DNA of 51,945 nt from Halieaceae bacterium (GCA_003523185.1 DPGN01000016.1:1-51945); one strand, 5' to 3'; counted from the first letter of the stretch, positions 17,510-25,234 are shown. The notes: generated by a model from the letters alone, not told the origin. Numbers and translations are program-made.

Positions 17510-18358
17510 CTACTTAAACTCGCGTTCTTCCCACCAGGGGAAAAACTCGGGCATGTCACTGCTGACCTGACCGGGGTAGTTGGCTGGTCGCTTCTCGAGG
17601 AATGACTTAACCCCCTCCTGCGCATCAGCTGACTTACCGGTGAAGTAGACACCTCGCGAGTCGATTTGGTGGGCTTCCATCGGATGATCTGCACCCAGCA
17701 TCTTCCACATCATTTGACGCGCCATAGCGACCGATACCGCTGAGGTCTCGTTGCAGAACTCTTTGGCCAGTGCACGAGCCGCGGGCAGAAGTTCATCCGC
17801 GGGATAAACCGTCCTTACAAACCCACGCTCGAGTGCCTCATCGGCCTTGAATACCCGACCTGAGAAGGTCCACTCGAGTGCAGTGCTGATACCCACAACA
17901 CGGGGCAAGAACCAGCTTGAAGCAGCTTCCGGGACGATGCCTCGCTTGGAAAATACGAAACCATACTTCGCGTTTTCGGAAGCAAGACGAATGTCCATAG
18001 CACACTGCATCGTGGCGCCTATGCCAACTGCCGGACCATTACATGCAGAGATAACAGGTTTAAGGCACTCGAAAATGCGTAAGGTCAGCATGCCGCCACC
18101 ATCTCGCGGGATACCCGGTTTTTTAGGCTTATAATTAAAGGTGTCGCCACCCCCACCCAGATCAGCACCGGCACAGAACGCACGACCCGAGCCCGTAAAA
18201 ATAATGGCTTTAACGTCATCGTCCGCATCCGCCATGTCCAGCGCCGTGAGAACCTCGTCGCGCATTTCGTTATTAAAGGCATTCAAGCGGTCGGGACGGT
18301 TGAGTGTAATGGTCAGGATGCCATCCTCGACATCGTAAAGAATCGTTTCAAACGTCAT
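17510..18358 (-). CDS. Enoyl-CoA hydratase/isomerase family protein
   Basis: A 282-residue crotonase-fold protein acting on acyl-CoA esters. The N-terminus (DGILTITLNRPDRLNAFNNEM) and the oxyanion-hole region (AIIFTGSGRAFCAGADLGG, then PVISACNGPAVGIGATM) are diagnostic. A Glu at the expected second catalytic position appears in RGIVPEAASSWFLPR. Exact reaction (hydration, isomerisation or other) is not determined. ATG 18358 has AGGAG upstream. It follows the SRPBCC gene on the same strand after 79 bases. Confidence 0.92.
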   Translation of the reverse strand: MTFETILYDVEDGILTITLNRPDRLNAFNNEMRDEVLTALDMADADDDVKAIIFTGSGRAFCAGADLGGGGDTFNYKPKKPGIPRDGGGMLTLRIFECLKPVISACNGPAVGIGATMQCAMDIRLASENAKYGFVFSKRGIVPEAASSWFLPRVVGISTALEWTFSGRVFKADEALERGFVRTVYPADELLPAARALAKEFCNETSAVSVAMARQMMWKMLGADHPMEAHQIDSRGVYFTGKSADAQEGVKSFLEKRPANYPGQVSSDMPEFFPWWEEREFK

Positions 18359-18437
18359 TCTTGTTATCTCCTGAGTGTTCAGACGAAATCGGCCAAAAAG
18401 CCCCGCTGGCGATCGACCTTAAATTTAATCAGTTAGG

Positions 18438-18818
18438 TTACTGCAGCATTTCCTCAAGGCGGGCAATGCAGCCCTCCATGCTGCCCTTAATAAAGGGCTC
18501 AATGACGTCAGGCTTCACGTGGGCCTGCCACTGCAAACGACAGCCAGCGTCGGTGGACGTGATTTCCATTTTTGCTCGGTGCGACTCCAACGCGCCCGGA
18601 CTCTCGAAGCAGGAATATTCGAGGATGCGAGCGTCGTTATCGTGATTCAGTATGCGCTCCTTGATTGCGCCTGCGCCCGGCAGGTCGAGCGAGCGAACCT
18701 CGCCATCAAAGGAGCAGCTTGTAACGCCCGGCACCCAGTCGACACGATCTGGCGTGCCTAAGATTTCCCAAAGCGCTTCCGCTGGGGCTTTAAATTCGTG
18801 ATCGATGACAACTGCCAC
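18438..18818 (-). CDS. SRPBCC family protein (polyketide cyclase/START-like)
   Basis: A 126-residue single-domain protein of the helix-grip fold. The opening VVIDHEFKAPAEALWEILGTPDRVDWVPGV and the closing amphipathic helix (FIKGSMEGCIARLEEML) match SRPBCC proteins, which bind hydrophobic ligands. The middle repeats beta strands (CRLQWQAHVKP). No catalytic residue can be assigned. It lies upstream of the enoyl-CoA hydratase gene and divergent from the ArsC-like gene. Ligand unknown. Confidence 0.85.
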   Translation of the reverse strand: MAVVIDHEFKAPAEALWEILGTPDRVDWVPGVTSCSFDGEVRSLDLPGAGAIKERILNHDNDARILEYSCFESPGALESHRAKMEITSTDAGCRLQWQAHVKPDVIEPFIKGSMEGCIARLEEMLQ

Positions 18819-19022
18819 GGTGCATCCCTCTGATTTATTCCCATTATTGTGTTGTCACAGTACCCAAAAATACCCGACTGGAGCAACGCGCTCTGGGGTA
18901 AGGAATGCGTTGATTTTCTGGGGTAAAGCTCGCACCCTTTTTGTTGAACCTGCATTTGTCGAATTTCGGCCGTGTTCTATACACCGCAGTCACCCCAACT
19001 TTCGCGTCACCAAGGACAACAC

Positions 19023-19370
19023 ATGACAACAATCACTATTTGGCATAACCCGCGCTGCTCAAAGTCTCGAACGGCGGTGGCCTTACTCGAGGAACGTGGC
19101 GTTGAGCTCACACAAGTTAAATATTTAGAGACACCTCCAACGGAGAGCGAAATCAGACATGTGTTGAGCTTGCTGGGCGTATCAGCAATCGACCTCATAC
19201 GACGTGGTGAGGCCACGTTCAAAGAACTCAATTTGTCATCTGACACACCGGAAGATGAGCTAATAAGCGCAATGGCAGGCAACCCCATTCTGATCGAGAG
19301 ACCTGTCATCATTTCTGCCGCTCAGGCGGTCATCGGAAGACCACCTGAAAACGCATTATCGCTGTTATAG
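19023..19370 (+). CDS. ArsC family (glutaredoxin-dependent) reductase
   Basis: A 115-residue thioredoxin-fold protein similar to arsenate reductase ArsC. The catalytic Cys12 lies in HNPRCSKSR, and the arginines expected to hold the oxyanion appear in RRGEATFKEL, NPILIERPV and VIGRPPE. The short length resembles the YfgD/ArsC-like subgroup, so arsenate may not be the physiological substrate. The start ATG 19023 has AAGGA seven bases upstream. No ars operon genes adjoin; an ArsR-type regulator in this window lies 24 kb away and belongs to a different context. Confidence 0.9.
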   Translation: MTTITIWHNPRCSKSRTAVALLEERGVELTQVKYLETPPTESEIRHVLSLLGVSAIDLIRRGEATFKELNLSSDTPEDELISAMAGNPILIERPVIISAAQAVIGRPPENALSLL

Positions 19371-19423
19371 ACCCTTTTCGAGAGTCGACGGGGCGATAAA
19401 GCTCCGCCTATGATGAGATTAAG

Positions 19424-20437
19424 ATGAAACGAAAGAAGAACTGCATTGTGATCAGACAGCATGAAAGACAAATAAAAAGCCACAGGCAACGCAAGCTTGC
19501 CCTTCCACATACTGCTGCTTTGAGCTTAGTTTTCTGTGCAATCACGGCAATCGGTGCTGAAACGAATTATACGGCGGCGTTTGAAGACGCCTTCAATATG
19601 ACCATGCCGCCCGAGTGGAGCCAAAACTACCCAGCCACCCAAATTATCGGGAATCTTTACGACGTGGGTGGTTATGATCTGAGCTCCTTCCTAATCACAT
19701 CTGACGACGGTCACATTCTCATTAACACAGGACTTGAAGGCTCTGCCGCAATGATCGAGAGCAACCTGAAAAGCCTTGGCTTGCGCATGGCCGATATCAA
19801 AATCTTGCTGACCACTCAGGCGCATTTTGACCACACAGCGGACCTTGCGCTGATCAAGGAGCAAACAGGTGCTCGCCTGCTTGCCACGGAGGCTGATAAA
19901 TCGTTTTTAGAGGATGGTGGTTTGAGCGACCCGCTGATTGGGGGCATCGAGTCCTTCCGGCCCGTGATGGTGGATGGTCTGATTGCTGATGGTGACCTCA
20001 TCGAGTTGGGAGATATTCGTCTCAGCGTCTTGGAGCACTCGGGACACACCGAGGGAAGTGCCTCCTATGCAATGACAATTACCGAATCGGGTAATAGCTA
20101 TGACGTGTTAGTGGTAAACATGGCCTATATCAACGAGGGTGTGAACGTCGCTATCAAACCCACCTATCGCGGCATAGCAGCAGACTTTGAGCAGACGTTT
20201 GAGTCGCAGCGAAAATTGAGTCCCGACATCTGGGTGTCATCGCATAAAAGTGCCTATGGATTTCATGAGAAGCACGCGCCAGGTCAGGCGTACGATCCTC
20301 GAGCCTTTTACGATCCAGCCGGCTACATAGAAGCGGTACGACTCCACGAGGTGACTTTCGTAAACAAGGTCTATGATGAGTTGCTCGGAGAAATCGCGAA
20401 TAACAACAAAGCCGATGGAGAAAACGGCACAAATTAA
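19424..20437 (+). CDS. Subclass B3-type metallo-beta-lactamase-fold hydrolase, exported
   Basis: A 337-residue zinc hydrolase of the MBL fold with a long basic N-terminus and an apparent signal segment (AALSLVFCAITAIGA, about residues 31-45). The metal motif reads TTQAHFDHTAD: Gln132, His134, Asp136, His137, so the first His of HxHxDH is a Gln. Later ligands are His208 in GHTEGS and His274 in SSHKSAYGF. The same Gln variant is known from the B3 enzyme GOB. Whether it hydrolyses beta-lactams is not shown; a lactonase or other periplasmic role is possible. It precedes the cytochrome c'-like gene. Confidence 0.85.
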   Translation: MKRKKNCIVIRQHERQIKSHRQRKLALPHTAALSLVFCAITAIGAETNYTAAFEDAFNMTMPPEWSQNYPATQIIGNLYDVGGYDLSSFLITSDDGHILINTGLEGSAAMIESNLKSLGLRMADIKILLTTQAHFDHTADLALIKEQTGARLLATEADKSFLEDGGLSDPLIGGIESFRPVMVDGLIADGDLIELGDIRLSVLEHSGHTEGSASYAMTITESGNSYDVLVVNMAYINEGVNVAIKPTYRGIAADFEQTFESQRKLSPDIWVSSHKSAYGFHEKHAPGQAYDPRAFYDPAGYIEAVRLHEVTFVNKVYDELLGEIANNNKADGENGTN

Positions 20438-20513
20438 CCTACAACCAGTCAATGAGCATGATCCGAGGGTAACCGGATCGGTGCTTTATCCTGTTTTGAT
20501 AAGGAGCGCAGAC

Positions 20514-20975
20514 ATGTCCAAACTCAAACTAAAAGCGACCGCCTTTTGTGTTTTTGCAGCCTTCACCGTAAGCTTTTCGTCACCTCCCTCAGCGTTCGCG
20601 CACAAGGGCGCAATGGGTATTGTCAAAGAGCGGATGGATAAGTTTGAGGCCAGCGAAAAGGCGACCAAGCGGATAAAACAGGCGCTCTCGCGGGGCGACA
20701 CAGCGGTAGTCATAGCTGAAACCGAGTTCCTTGTTTCGTGGGCACGTGAAATGGAAGGCTTCTTCCCCGAAAACAGTAATCAGCCCCCTTCTGAGGCAAA
20801 GGACGACATATGGCGTCAATGGGATAAATTTGTGGGCGCGATTCAGTCCTTTGATAACGCTGCGCAAGCACTCATCGACGATGCGAGAGGCGAAGACCCC
20901 CGCGCTATCGGCCAAGCGTTTAAAGAGATGACTAAATCGTGCAAATCCTGTCATCGACAATTCAGGGAAGACTGA
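20514..20975 (+). CDS. Cytochrome c'-like (class II) periplasmic protein
   Basis: A 153-residue c-type cytochrome. It has a signal peptide (residues 1-28, KLKATAFCVFAAFTV then FSSPPSAFAH) and a C-terminal haem-binding motif CKSCH at 143-147, the class II arrangement with haem near the C-terminus on a four-helix bundle. ATG 20514 is preceded by AAGGAG at seven bases. The gene follows the metallo-hydrolase after 76 bases and may be co-transcribed. Its function (electron transfer or NO/oxygen binding) is not determined. Confidence 0.88.
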   Translation: MSKLKLKATAFCVFAAFTVSFSSPPSAFAHKGAMGIVKERMDKFEASEKATKRIKQALSRGDTAVVIAETEFLVSWAREMEGFFPENSNQPPSEAKDDIWRQWDKFVGAIQSFDNAAQALIDDARGEDPRAIGQAFKEMTKSCKSCHRQFRED

Positions 20976-21283
20976 TCCACTCCAAAAGAGATGTCGCACA
21001 GCTTCGTGAAAAATTGCAGACGGACTAACAGCCCCCAGCGGGGAATCTTTAGTCGACACCCTGGTTACTCCCTTCGAGTTCATCAGAAACCAGCACAGGA
21101 AGGGGCGTTCGAGGCACAATCGTAAGGAGTATTCACTCAAAACCGTAGGCCCAGAGTGTATCCGTTAGACAGAGAGATAATCCTGCCCGACCGCCGTATG
21201 GTCAATGGCAAAAACCTTGTCTAACGTAATCTGTGGACTATATTACTGGGACTAGTGCCTTTGACTCTCGCTGGTGATGATTT
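20976..21283. other. Intergenic stretch, no gene seen
   Basis: About 300 bases between the cytochrome gene and an exported-protein pseudogene. I see no convincing gene. A weak G+C hairpin (CCCCCAGCGGGG near 21031) may help terminate the cytochrome transcript, and a promoter-like pair lies at 21217-21244. Confidence 0.5.
21217..21244 (+). promoter_or_regulatory. Sigma-70-like promoter ahead of the amber-interrupted gene
   Basis: TTGTCT (21217-21222) and TATATT (21239-21244) with a 16-base spacer, 40 bases before ATG 21284. Both hexamers are close to consensus. Prediction by eye. Confidence 0.4.
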
Positions 21284-21730
21284 ATGAAATCCGTTGTCGT
21301 GGCTTTAATTGCTCTTTTTGCTCTGCCCTTGGCCTACAATGCCAGTAGCGCTACTACCGCAGATATCAGCACCCAATACTTGGATCAGTTCTATGACATC
21401 AACATGGAGATTCTGGTCTCAGGTGAAATCACTTCTAAACCGCGCATAATCTTGAAGGTCGGAGGCAGCGGATTAATAGAATTGTCCTCTGACGAAAACA
21501 AATACCTGATTGCTGTTCAAACTGGGTCACCTCAAATTTAGTCAGGCAAGGTCCTCGTTCCCACTTCATTCGATTTTACATACGAAACTGAAGGTGAAGC
21601 TGGAAAAATTAATACTAGGATGAATCTCCCTCTAGGGCAGACGGTCTACTTGGGTGCCAAAACAAATATGGATGGTGACGTTCAATTAAACGCTTCAATC
21701 AATTTGATCGCTGAAGCTCCTAAGTGGTAG
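21284..21730 (+). pseudogene. Exported protein gene with an in-frame amber stop
   Basis: An open frame of 149 codons if one TAG (21539-21541) is ignored. The first part has a signal peptide (about residues 1-23, VVVALIALFALPLAYNASSA) and a beta-rich region ending near VQTGSPQI. After the TAG the same frame continues uninterrupted (SGKVLVPTSFDFTYETEGE onward) to TAG 21728-21730. The downstream half is protein-like with alternating polar/hydrophobic residues. A one-base CAG to TAG change is the simplest explanation. I do not recognise the family; the product looks periplasmic or outer-membrane associated. Confidence 0.6.
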
Positions 21731-21751
21731 TCACTTCTTTTCTATTAACGA

Positions 21752-22567
21752 TTATTTTGAATTCACGACCAAGACATCCACCTCAATTATTGACAGCAAG
21801 CGCTCTAGTTTTGCTGGATGTATTTTGTCAGAGCCGTAACTATGACCTTTGGTACCTACTACAACTAGTTCGGCCTCCGTGCCAAGTGCAACGGACCCTA
21901 TAACCTTAGTCGGATCACCTTGCGCAATATGGATATTGCAATTAGCGACTTCAGCGTTTCGTATTAAAGCCCCCCTATCGGGATGAGACATAGCGTCCCT
22001 AAACGCGTTAACAACGTGTAGCTGACTACCAGACCATGATGACGTGGCCTTCGCGGCGTCCAAAATCTTACGATTAAGTAGTTTTTGCTCTCCATTTTGC
22101 GTCTGCCACTTAACGGCGGCCAAAACCACACCCGTTTTAGTCATAGCCTCTCCCCTAACTAACAGCACAGGGCATTTTGAATTTTTGAAGACGTTCCACT
22201 TACCAAAATTAAACTGAAAAAAAGAATCAACTGTTGGCTGCGCTCGCATTAATATCATTGTTGCACCAACTGACTCAGCAACTTGCATTACAGAGGCAGC
22301 CCAGCTACTGCACCAAGAGAACACAATATCGAAGTCAATGTCATTGCCTTGAAGAGGAGCGCAAATCTCCCTTTCAAGCCAACCAGAGTCTCTGTATAGG
22401 CTCTTGTTTGAAGGCTTGTCCACGACTCTCGTGGCGTCAACGCCGATAAACACGGCTATGCGAGGTTTGACTGGGAGGCTATTTGCAATCTCAATGGCAC
22501 GTTCAAGTGCCACATGTCGGTCTAAAGTGGGGTTGATGACAACAAAAAAATTTTCTGGCTTGGCCAT
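21752..22567 (-). CDS. Tandem-domain universal stress protein
   Basis: A 271-residue cytoplasmic protein built from two UspA-like domains. The first opens with NFFVVINPTLDRHVALERAIEIANS; the second ends in ELVVVGTKGHSYGSDKIHPAKLERLL, close to the ATP-binding GxxGHS pattern, and then DVLVVNSK. The first domain has a degenerate nucleotide loop. ATG 22567 is preceded by AGAGGTGG at seven bases; an open frame runs 50 codons further upstream but without a site. Probable stress-related function by family, details unknown. Confidence 0.82.
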   Translation of the reverse strand: MAKPENFFVVINPTLDRHVALERAIEIANSLPVKPRIAVFIGVDATRVVDKPSNKSLYRDSGWLEREICAPLQGNDIDFDIVFSWCSSWAASVMQVAESVGATMILMRAQPTVDSFFQFNFGKWNVFKNSKCPVLLVRGEAMTKTGVVLAAVKWQTQNGEQKLLNRKILDAAKATSSWSGSQLHVVNAFRDAMSHPDRGALIRNAEVANCNIHIAQGDPTKVIGSVALGTEAELVVVGTKGHSYGSDKIHPAKLERLLSIIEVDVLVVNSK

Positions 22568-22725
22568 TAAAGTCCACCTCTTGAGTTTTGGGCGGACATT
22601 ACGCCTACTTGATAACTCGCGTGTGGCATAAAAACTACAAACGAATGACAGTGAGTCTCTGCAACCGTGGAGCGATGGGCCGTCATGTCGCAATAAAGCC
22701 ACAAGACACGACGTCAAGAGTGGGC

Positions 22726-22806
22726 TTAGGAGTAATGGCGGAGCGGACGGGACTCGAACCCGCGACCCCCGGCGTGACAGGCCGGTATTCTAACCAACTG
22801 AACTAC
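22726..22806. repeat. Left attachment-site repeat (tRNA-Asp 3' fragment)
   Basis: Identical over 81 bp to 29053-29133. It holds the last 71 bases of tRNA-Asp (22736-22806, minus strand, with CCA end) but not the first six bases, which the sequence replaces with an unrelated run (ATAGGT on the plus strand). It is therefore the displaced 3' tRNA fragment left by integration, not a functional tRNA. Confidence 0.93.
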
Positions 22807-22868
22807 ATAGGTTTTTTCTCAGACTCAAAAGTCTGCACCGGCGTCGATTTTACCAGATCCACCTAAAT

Positions 22869-22889
22869 TACACAGACCTTCTACACAGA
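22869..22889 (+). promoter_or_regulatory. Candidate integrase arm-type sites, left end
   Basis: TACACAGA occurs at 22869-22876 and 22882-22889 (13-base period), 63 bases inside the left repeat. The same pair and period recurs at the right end. Tyrosine integrases of the lambda type bind such short direct repeats. Confidence 0.5.
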
Positions 22890-23038
22890 CGTTTGCAGAA
22901 ACGGCCCCTCAATATCTTGAATAGGAGTAGCCCCGGGAGCCGTGATTGCTGTCGTCTAATTACTGTTGGCTCTCGATCAGCACACTGCAGACTGCCCTGC
23001 CCTTACTAAGCACGCAGCCACGCGCAAAGAAAAGGCCA

Positions 23039-23398
23039 TTACGTCGCTAGTTTGTATTTACTGCAAAGTCTCGCAGTAAGCTTGGAGTGCTTTTTCATTT
23101 CGCGAAGATGCGAACGGCTTCTTTCAACATTGTGTTTTGGCTTCTTGGGGGGTTGTTTATCGCCATAGTACGCTCTCCACCACACGCGGTAAGGCAAACG
23201 TGAGTCGTTGGAAGCTACGTGACATATGTATGCGTGTATTAGCCGCTCGTACGCTTTCTTGTTCGCTGCAATTACCGGCGGTTTTTCATGCTGTGCCACC
23301 AGCCCTATCGCCTTCAAATGTATATCTAGCAGCGTTGCTCTATCTCGTGCATTCAACGCCTCTTTGAATTCTACCTCGAGCCTCTCGACTTCATTCAT
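23039..23398 (-). CDS. Small basic protein of unknown function (island)
   Basis: A 119-residue soluble protein with no recognised family. The first 60 residues look helical with many charged pairs (EVEFKEALNARDRATLLDIH), followed by a Trp-Tyr stretch (YRVWWRAYYGDK) and a strongly basic tail (KHSKLTARLCSKYKLAT) that would suit nucleic-acid binding; this is inference. ATG 23398; the ribosome site is weak (GGGGT about ten bases before). It is the leftmost gene of the element and a perfect palindrome (23487-23501) lies upstream. Confidence 0.55.
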   Translation of the reverse strand: MNEVERLEVEFKEALNARDRATLLDIHLKAIGLVAQHEKPPVIAANKKAYERLIHAYICHVASNDSRLPYRVWWRAYYGDKQPPKKPKHNVERSRSHLREMKKHSKLTARLCSKYKLAT

Positions 23399-23486
23399 AG
23401 TGCATATACCCCGTGACTAGCGGCACATTGAAGAGCAGACGAAGCCCGGACCATCGTGCAACGTCAGAAGCGCGTAGTCTAATTTT

Positions 23487-23501
23487 CGTTTGTTACAAAC
23501 G
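23487..23501. promoter_or_regulatory. 15-bp palindrome upstream of the leftmost island gene
   Basis: CGTTTGT (23487-23493) and ACAAACG (23495-23501) are perfect 7-bp arms around one base. It lies 88 bases before ATG 23398 on the minus strand, in reach of a promoter. A repressor site is the likely role (inference). Confidence 0.35.
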
Positions 23502-23666
23502 TTAAGTGGGTTTCCACACGAAGATGAAAAAAGTGCATGGCCAGCGGTATTTCCGCTTCAGGTGAGTAAAACACACCCCGGGGGAGGCAAAGCTCTTGTC
23601 ACTGCCGCAGTAGTTACCCGCCAGACTCATCAGAAGCAAATTTAAAAAAGTAGGTCGTTAGAAACA

Positions 23667-23695
23667 GGGCCGTGATTACTGTCGTCTAGCAGCTG
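23667..23695 (+). repeat. Dispersed short repeat, copies in the island
   Basis: The core GGGCCGTGATTACTGTCGTC here recurs with slight changes at 22936-22965 (GAGCCGTGATTGCTGTCGTC) and, shorter, at 23983-24000 (CAGGGCCGTGATTGCTGC). All three are in the same orientation and non-coding. Not long enough to be an insertion-sequence end and without flanking duplications. Confidence 0.65.
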
Positions 23696-23723
23696 ATAGA
23701 TCTGTGTAGGCACATTGGATGGT

Positions 23724-23755
23724 AAAAAATGCCCCGTCACAAATCGGCACGGGGC
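23724..23755 (-). terminator. Rho-independent terminator for the 33-codon ORF
   Basis: On the minus strand GCCCCGT pairs with ACGGGGC across an 11-base loop, followed by ATTTTTT. It lies 18 bases beyond the TAA of the small ORF at 23774-23875 and points the same way. Confidence 0.85.
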
Positions 23756-23773
23756 GAAATAGACCTTTGCGGT

Positions 23774-23875
23774 TTACACTAAAATTACTAACGAATAGGT
23801 GACACAAAAGCAGATGGAGCAGACTAAGAGAATTGGTCCTCCCTGCTCCAATGCTGTAACAAGAAACTGAGTCAT
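23774..23875 (-). CDS. 33-residue membrane micro-protein with own terminator
   Basis: ATG 23875 is preceded by a strong ribosome site (TAGGAGG, seven bases of spacing). The product starts MTQFLVTALEQGG and continues as one hydrophobic segment (PILLVCSICFCVTYSLVILV, residues 14-33), ending at TAA 23774. A textbook terminator lies just beyond. The site, hydrophobic segment and terminator together suggest a real gene. I do not recognise it; small single-pass toxins and membrane-complex regulators are the usual products of this form, but no antitoxin ORF or antisense RNA is evident. Confidence 0.55.
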   Translation of the reverse strand: MTQFLVTALEQGGPILLVCSICFCVTYSLVILV

Positions 23876-24097
23876 TGCAGTCCTCCTACGTTATCGAAAC
23901 CTCCGCCAGAATGTTGACTAAGGCACAACGCGTCAGCATTTTCCGTGCCAACTAGCCAGACCCGCTGCAATACTTTGCAGAACAGGGCCGTGATTGCTGC
24001 TAGTTAGCTACTGTTTGTTTTGGGTAGGTGCGTAAGAGAGTTATGTGAAAACATTAGTCAGCCCAGTCACCGTAGCTTGATAAAAAAGGAGTAATGC

Positions 24098-24148
24098 TTG
24101 CCGTATTGGTCTAACCTCATCTTGAGCTTTTGTTTCAGGAATCGGTGA
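24098..24148 (+). other. Possible 16-codon leader ORF
   Basis: A TTG at 24098 sits six bases after AAGGAG (24088-24092 region) and opens 16 codons ending in TGA 24146-24148, which overlaps the ATG of the next gene as TGATG. Another start, ATG 24094, is too close to the site. It could couple translation of the downstream gene. Speculative. Confidence 0.25.
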
Positions 24149-24687
24149 TGTTTAGAAAATTAATCACGTACCTTTTTTGGCTTAGCGTAGTGGTCTCGCT
24201 TGTAAATTCGTTCACTGTGAAGAATGACTCTATCGGTGAGGTTCTTTTTATCCTGATACCGGTACTTTTCGTAGCTGACTTGGGCTTGAAGTTCCTTTGG
24301 AAGCAGAAACCTCGAGAATCTGGAACAGGCGGAGACGGAAATAGCGAAAAAGAAAAGCTCTTTGCGGAAGTTCCTCTTGAGCAGAGACCGAACTATGAAG
24401 AGTGGTCAGTAGAGCATCATGGAAGAACGATTAGGGTAATAAATTGGTATTCATTGCGGCGGCTGGTTGGTGCGGCTCATCTGTTTATTGATGATGTGGA
24501 AGTAGATTGCTCCCGCGCCATGACATACTCACCGAAAAAGCCGTTATTGGTCTCAGGAAATGTACAGGTGTTTTTTTCTGGCGCCTTCAGTGTAAAGGCA
24601 TCTATCGTTGACGGTGAGGAGCTGATCTATCAGGACGACCTTTCACTTGCCGACAAGATAGCGAATAAGCTTTTTTACTTTGGCTGA
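24148..24687 (+). CDS. Island membrane protein with cytoplasmic domain
   Basis: A 179-residue protein with two membrane helices at the start (about residues 4-18, YLFWLSVVVSLV, and 31-50, VLFILIPVLFVADLGLKFL), a linker rich in Glu/Gly/Lys and a globular C-terminal domain of about 100 residues beginning near EEWSVEHHGRTIRV. ATG 24148 has AGGAATCGG upstream; a TTG at 24130 is also open but less likely. No family recognised. The soluble part is probably cytoplasmic. It is the first of the plus-strand genes and the thermonuclease gene follows after 139 bases. Confidence 0.6.
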   Translation: MFRKLITYLFWLSVVVSLVNSFTVKNDSIGEVLFILIPVLFVADLGLKFLWKQKPRESGTGGDGNSEKEKLFAEVPLEQRPNYEEWSVEHHGRTIRVINWYSLRRLVGAAHLFIDDVEVDCSRAMTYSPKKPLLVSGNVQVFFSGAFSVKASIVDGEELIYQDDLSLADKIANKLFYFG

Positions 24688-24826
24688 TAGGTTACGGGCT
24701 TAGCTGGCAAGCTAAAGCAAACAAAGTGGAACCATTGGTTTCGGAAGTTCTATCAATAAAGTCTCTGATTCTTGAGCTAACATAACCCTGTGAACGGAGT
24801 TAGCGAATGAGACACCACTCGTCTTC

Positions 24827-25234
24827 ATGCTTTCGGTACTGCCGACTATTGAAGGCATCGCACAAACTGTCCAAGACGGCGACAGCATCATCAGAGGAGA
24901 CGGTGTCCGTGTTCGTCTTTACGGCATTGATGCGCCTGAAAAAGACCAGCCTTACGGCAGAGAAGCTAGGAAGGTCCTCAAACAGTACATGCCTCTCGTT
25001 GCCAAAATGAAGGAGTACGATGAAGACCGCTATGGACGCCTCATCGTTGAGCTATTCACTGAGGACAACAAAAGCATCAACGCTGCCATGATCTGCTCAG
25101 GTGCTGCATGGTGGTACGAGTATTACGCTCCTGACAGTCCACAATTCAAACAATGTCAGGAAGATGCTCAGAAGAATAAGCGTGGCCTATGGACTGAGGA
25201 AGATCCTGTAGCGCCGTGGGACTGGAGAAGATGA
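24827..25234 (+). CDS. Thermonuclease (SNase) family protein
   Basis: A 135-residue staphylococcal-nuclease-like protein expected to cleave single-stranded DNA or RNA with calcium. Motifs are VRVRLYGIDAPEKDQPYG (about residues 27-44), DRYGRLIVEL (65-74) and KRGLW near residue 121, with the usual catalytic Arg/Glu/Arg set. The N-terminus chosen (ATG 24827) lacks a good ribosome site and a signal peptide. A GGAG with good spacing lies before a different-frame ATG (24807), so a start-region frameshift is possible. Its stop overlaps the next ATG as ATGA. Confidence 0.82.
   Translation: MLSVLPTIEGIAQTVQDGDSIIRGDGVRVRLYGIDAPEKDQPYGREARKVLKQYMPLVAKMKEYDEDRYGRLIVELFTEDNKSINAAMICSGAAWWYEYYAPDSPQFKQCQEDAQKNKRGLWTEEDPVAPWDWRR

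Larger units (their letters stand above)
23399..24147. other. Island region lacking long genes; holds repeats and a 33-codon ORF
   Basis: About 750 bases between 23398 and 24148. It contains two of three copies of a dispersed repeat (23667-23695, 23983-24000), a palindrome (23487-23501), a 33-codon ORF with its own terminator (23724-23875) and a possible leader ORF at 24098. The rest shows no supported gene. Confidence 0.6.

Noticed and set aside
20589..21140. A 183-codon open frame on the minus strand over the cytochrome gene
   Set aside because: The plus strand has a strong ribosome site, signal peptide and CKSCH haem motif; the minus frame lacks all such features and has an unlikely composition.
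21539..21541. Pyrrolysine or programmed amber decoding
   Set aside because: No pyl genes in the window and no context supports recoding; a nonsense mutation is simpler.
22736..22806. A second functional tRNA-Asp
   Set aside because: It lacks the first six bases of the acceptor 5' strand and is explained as the displaced attachment-site copy.
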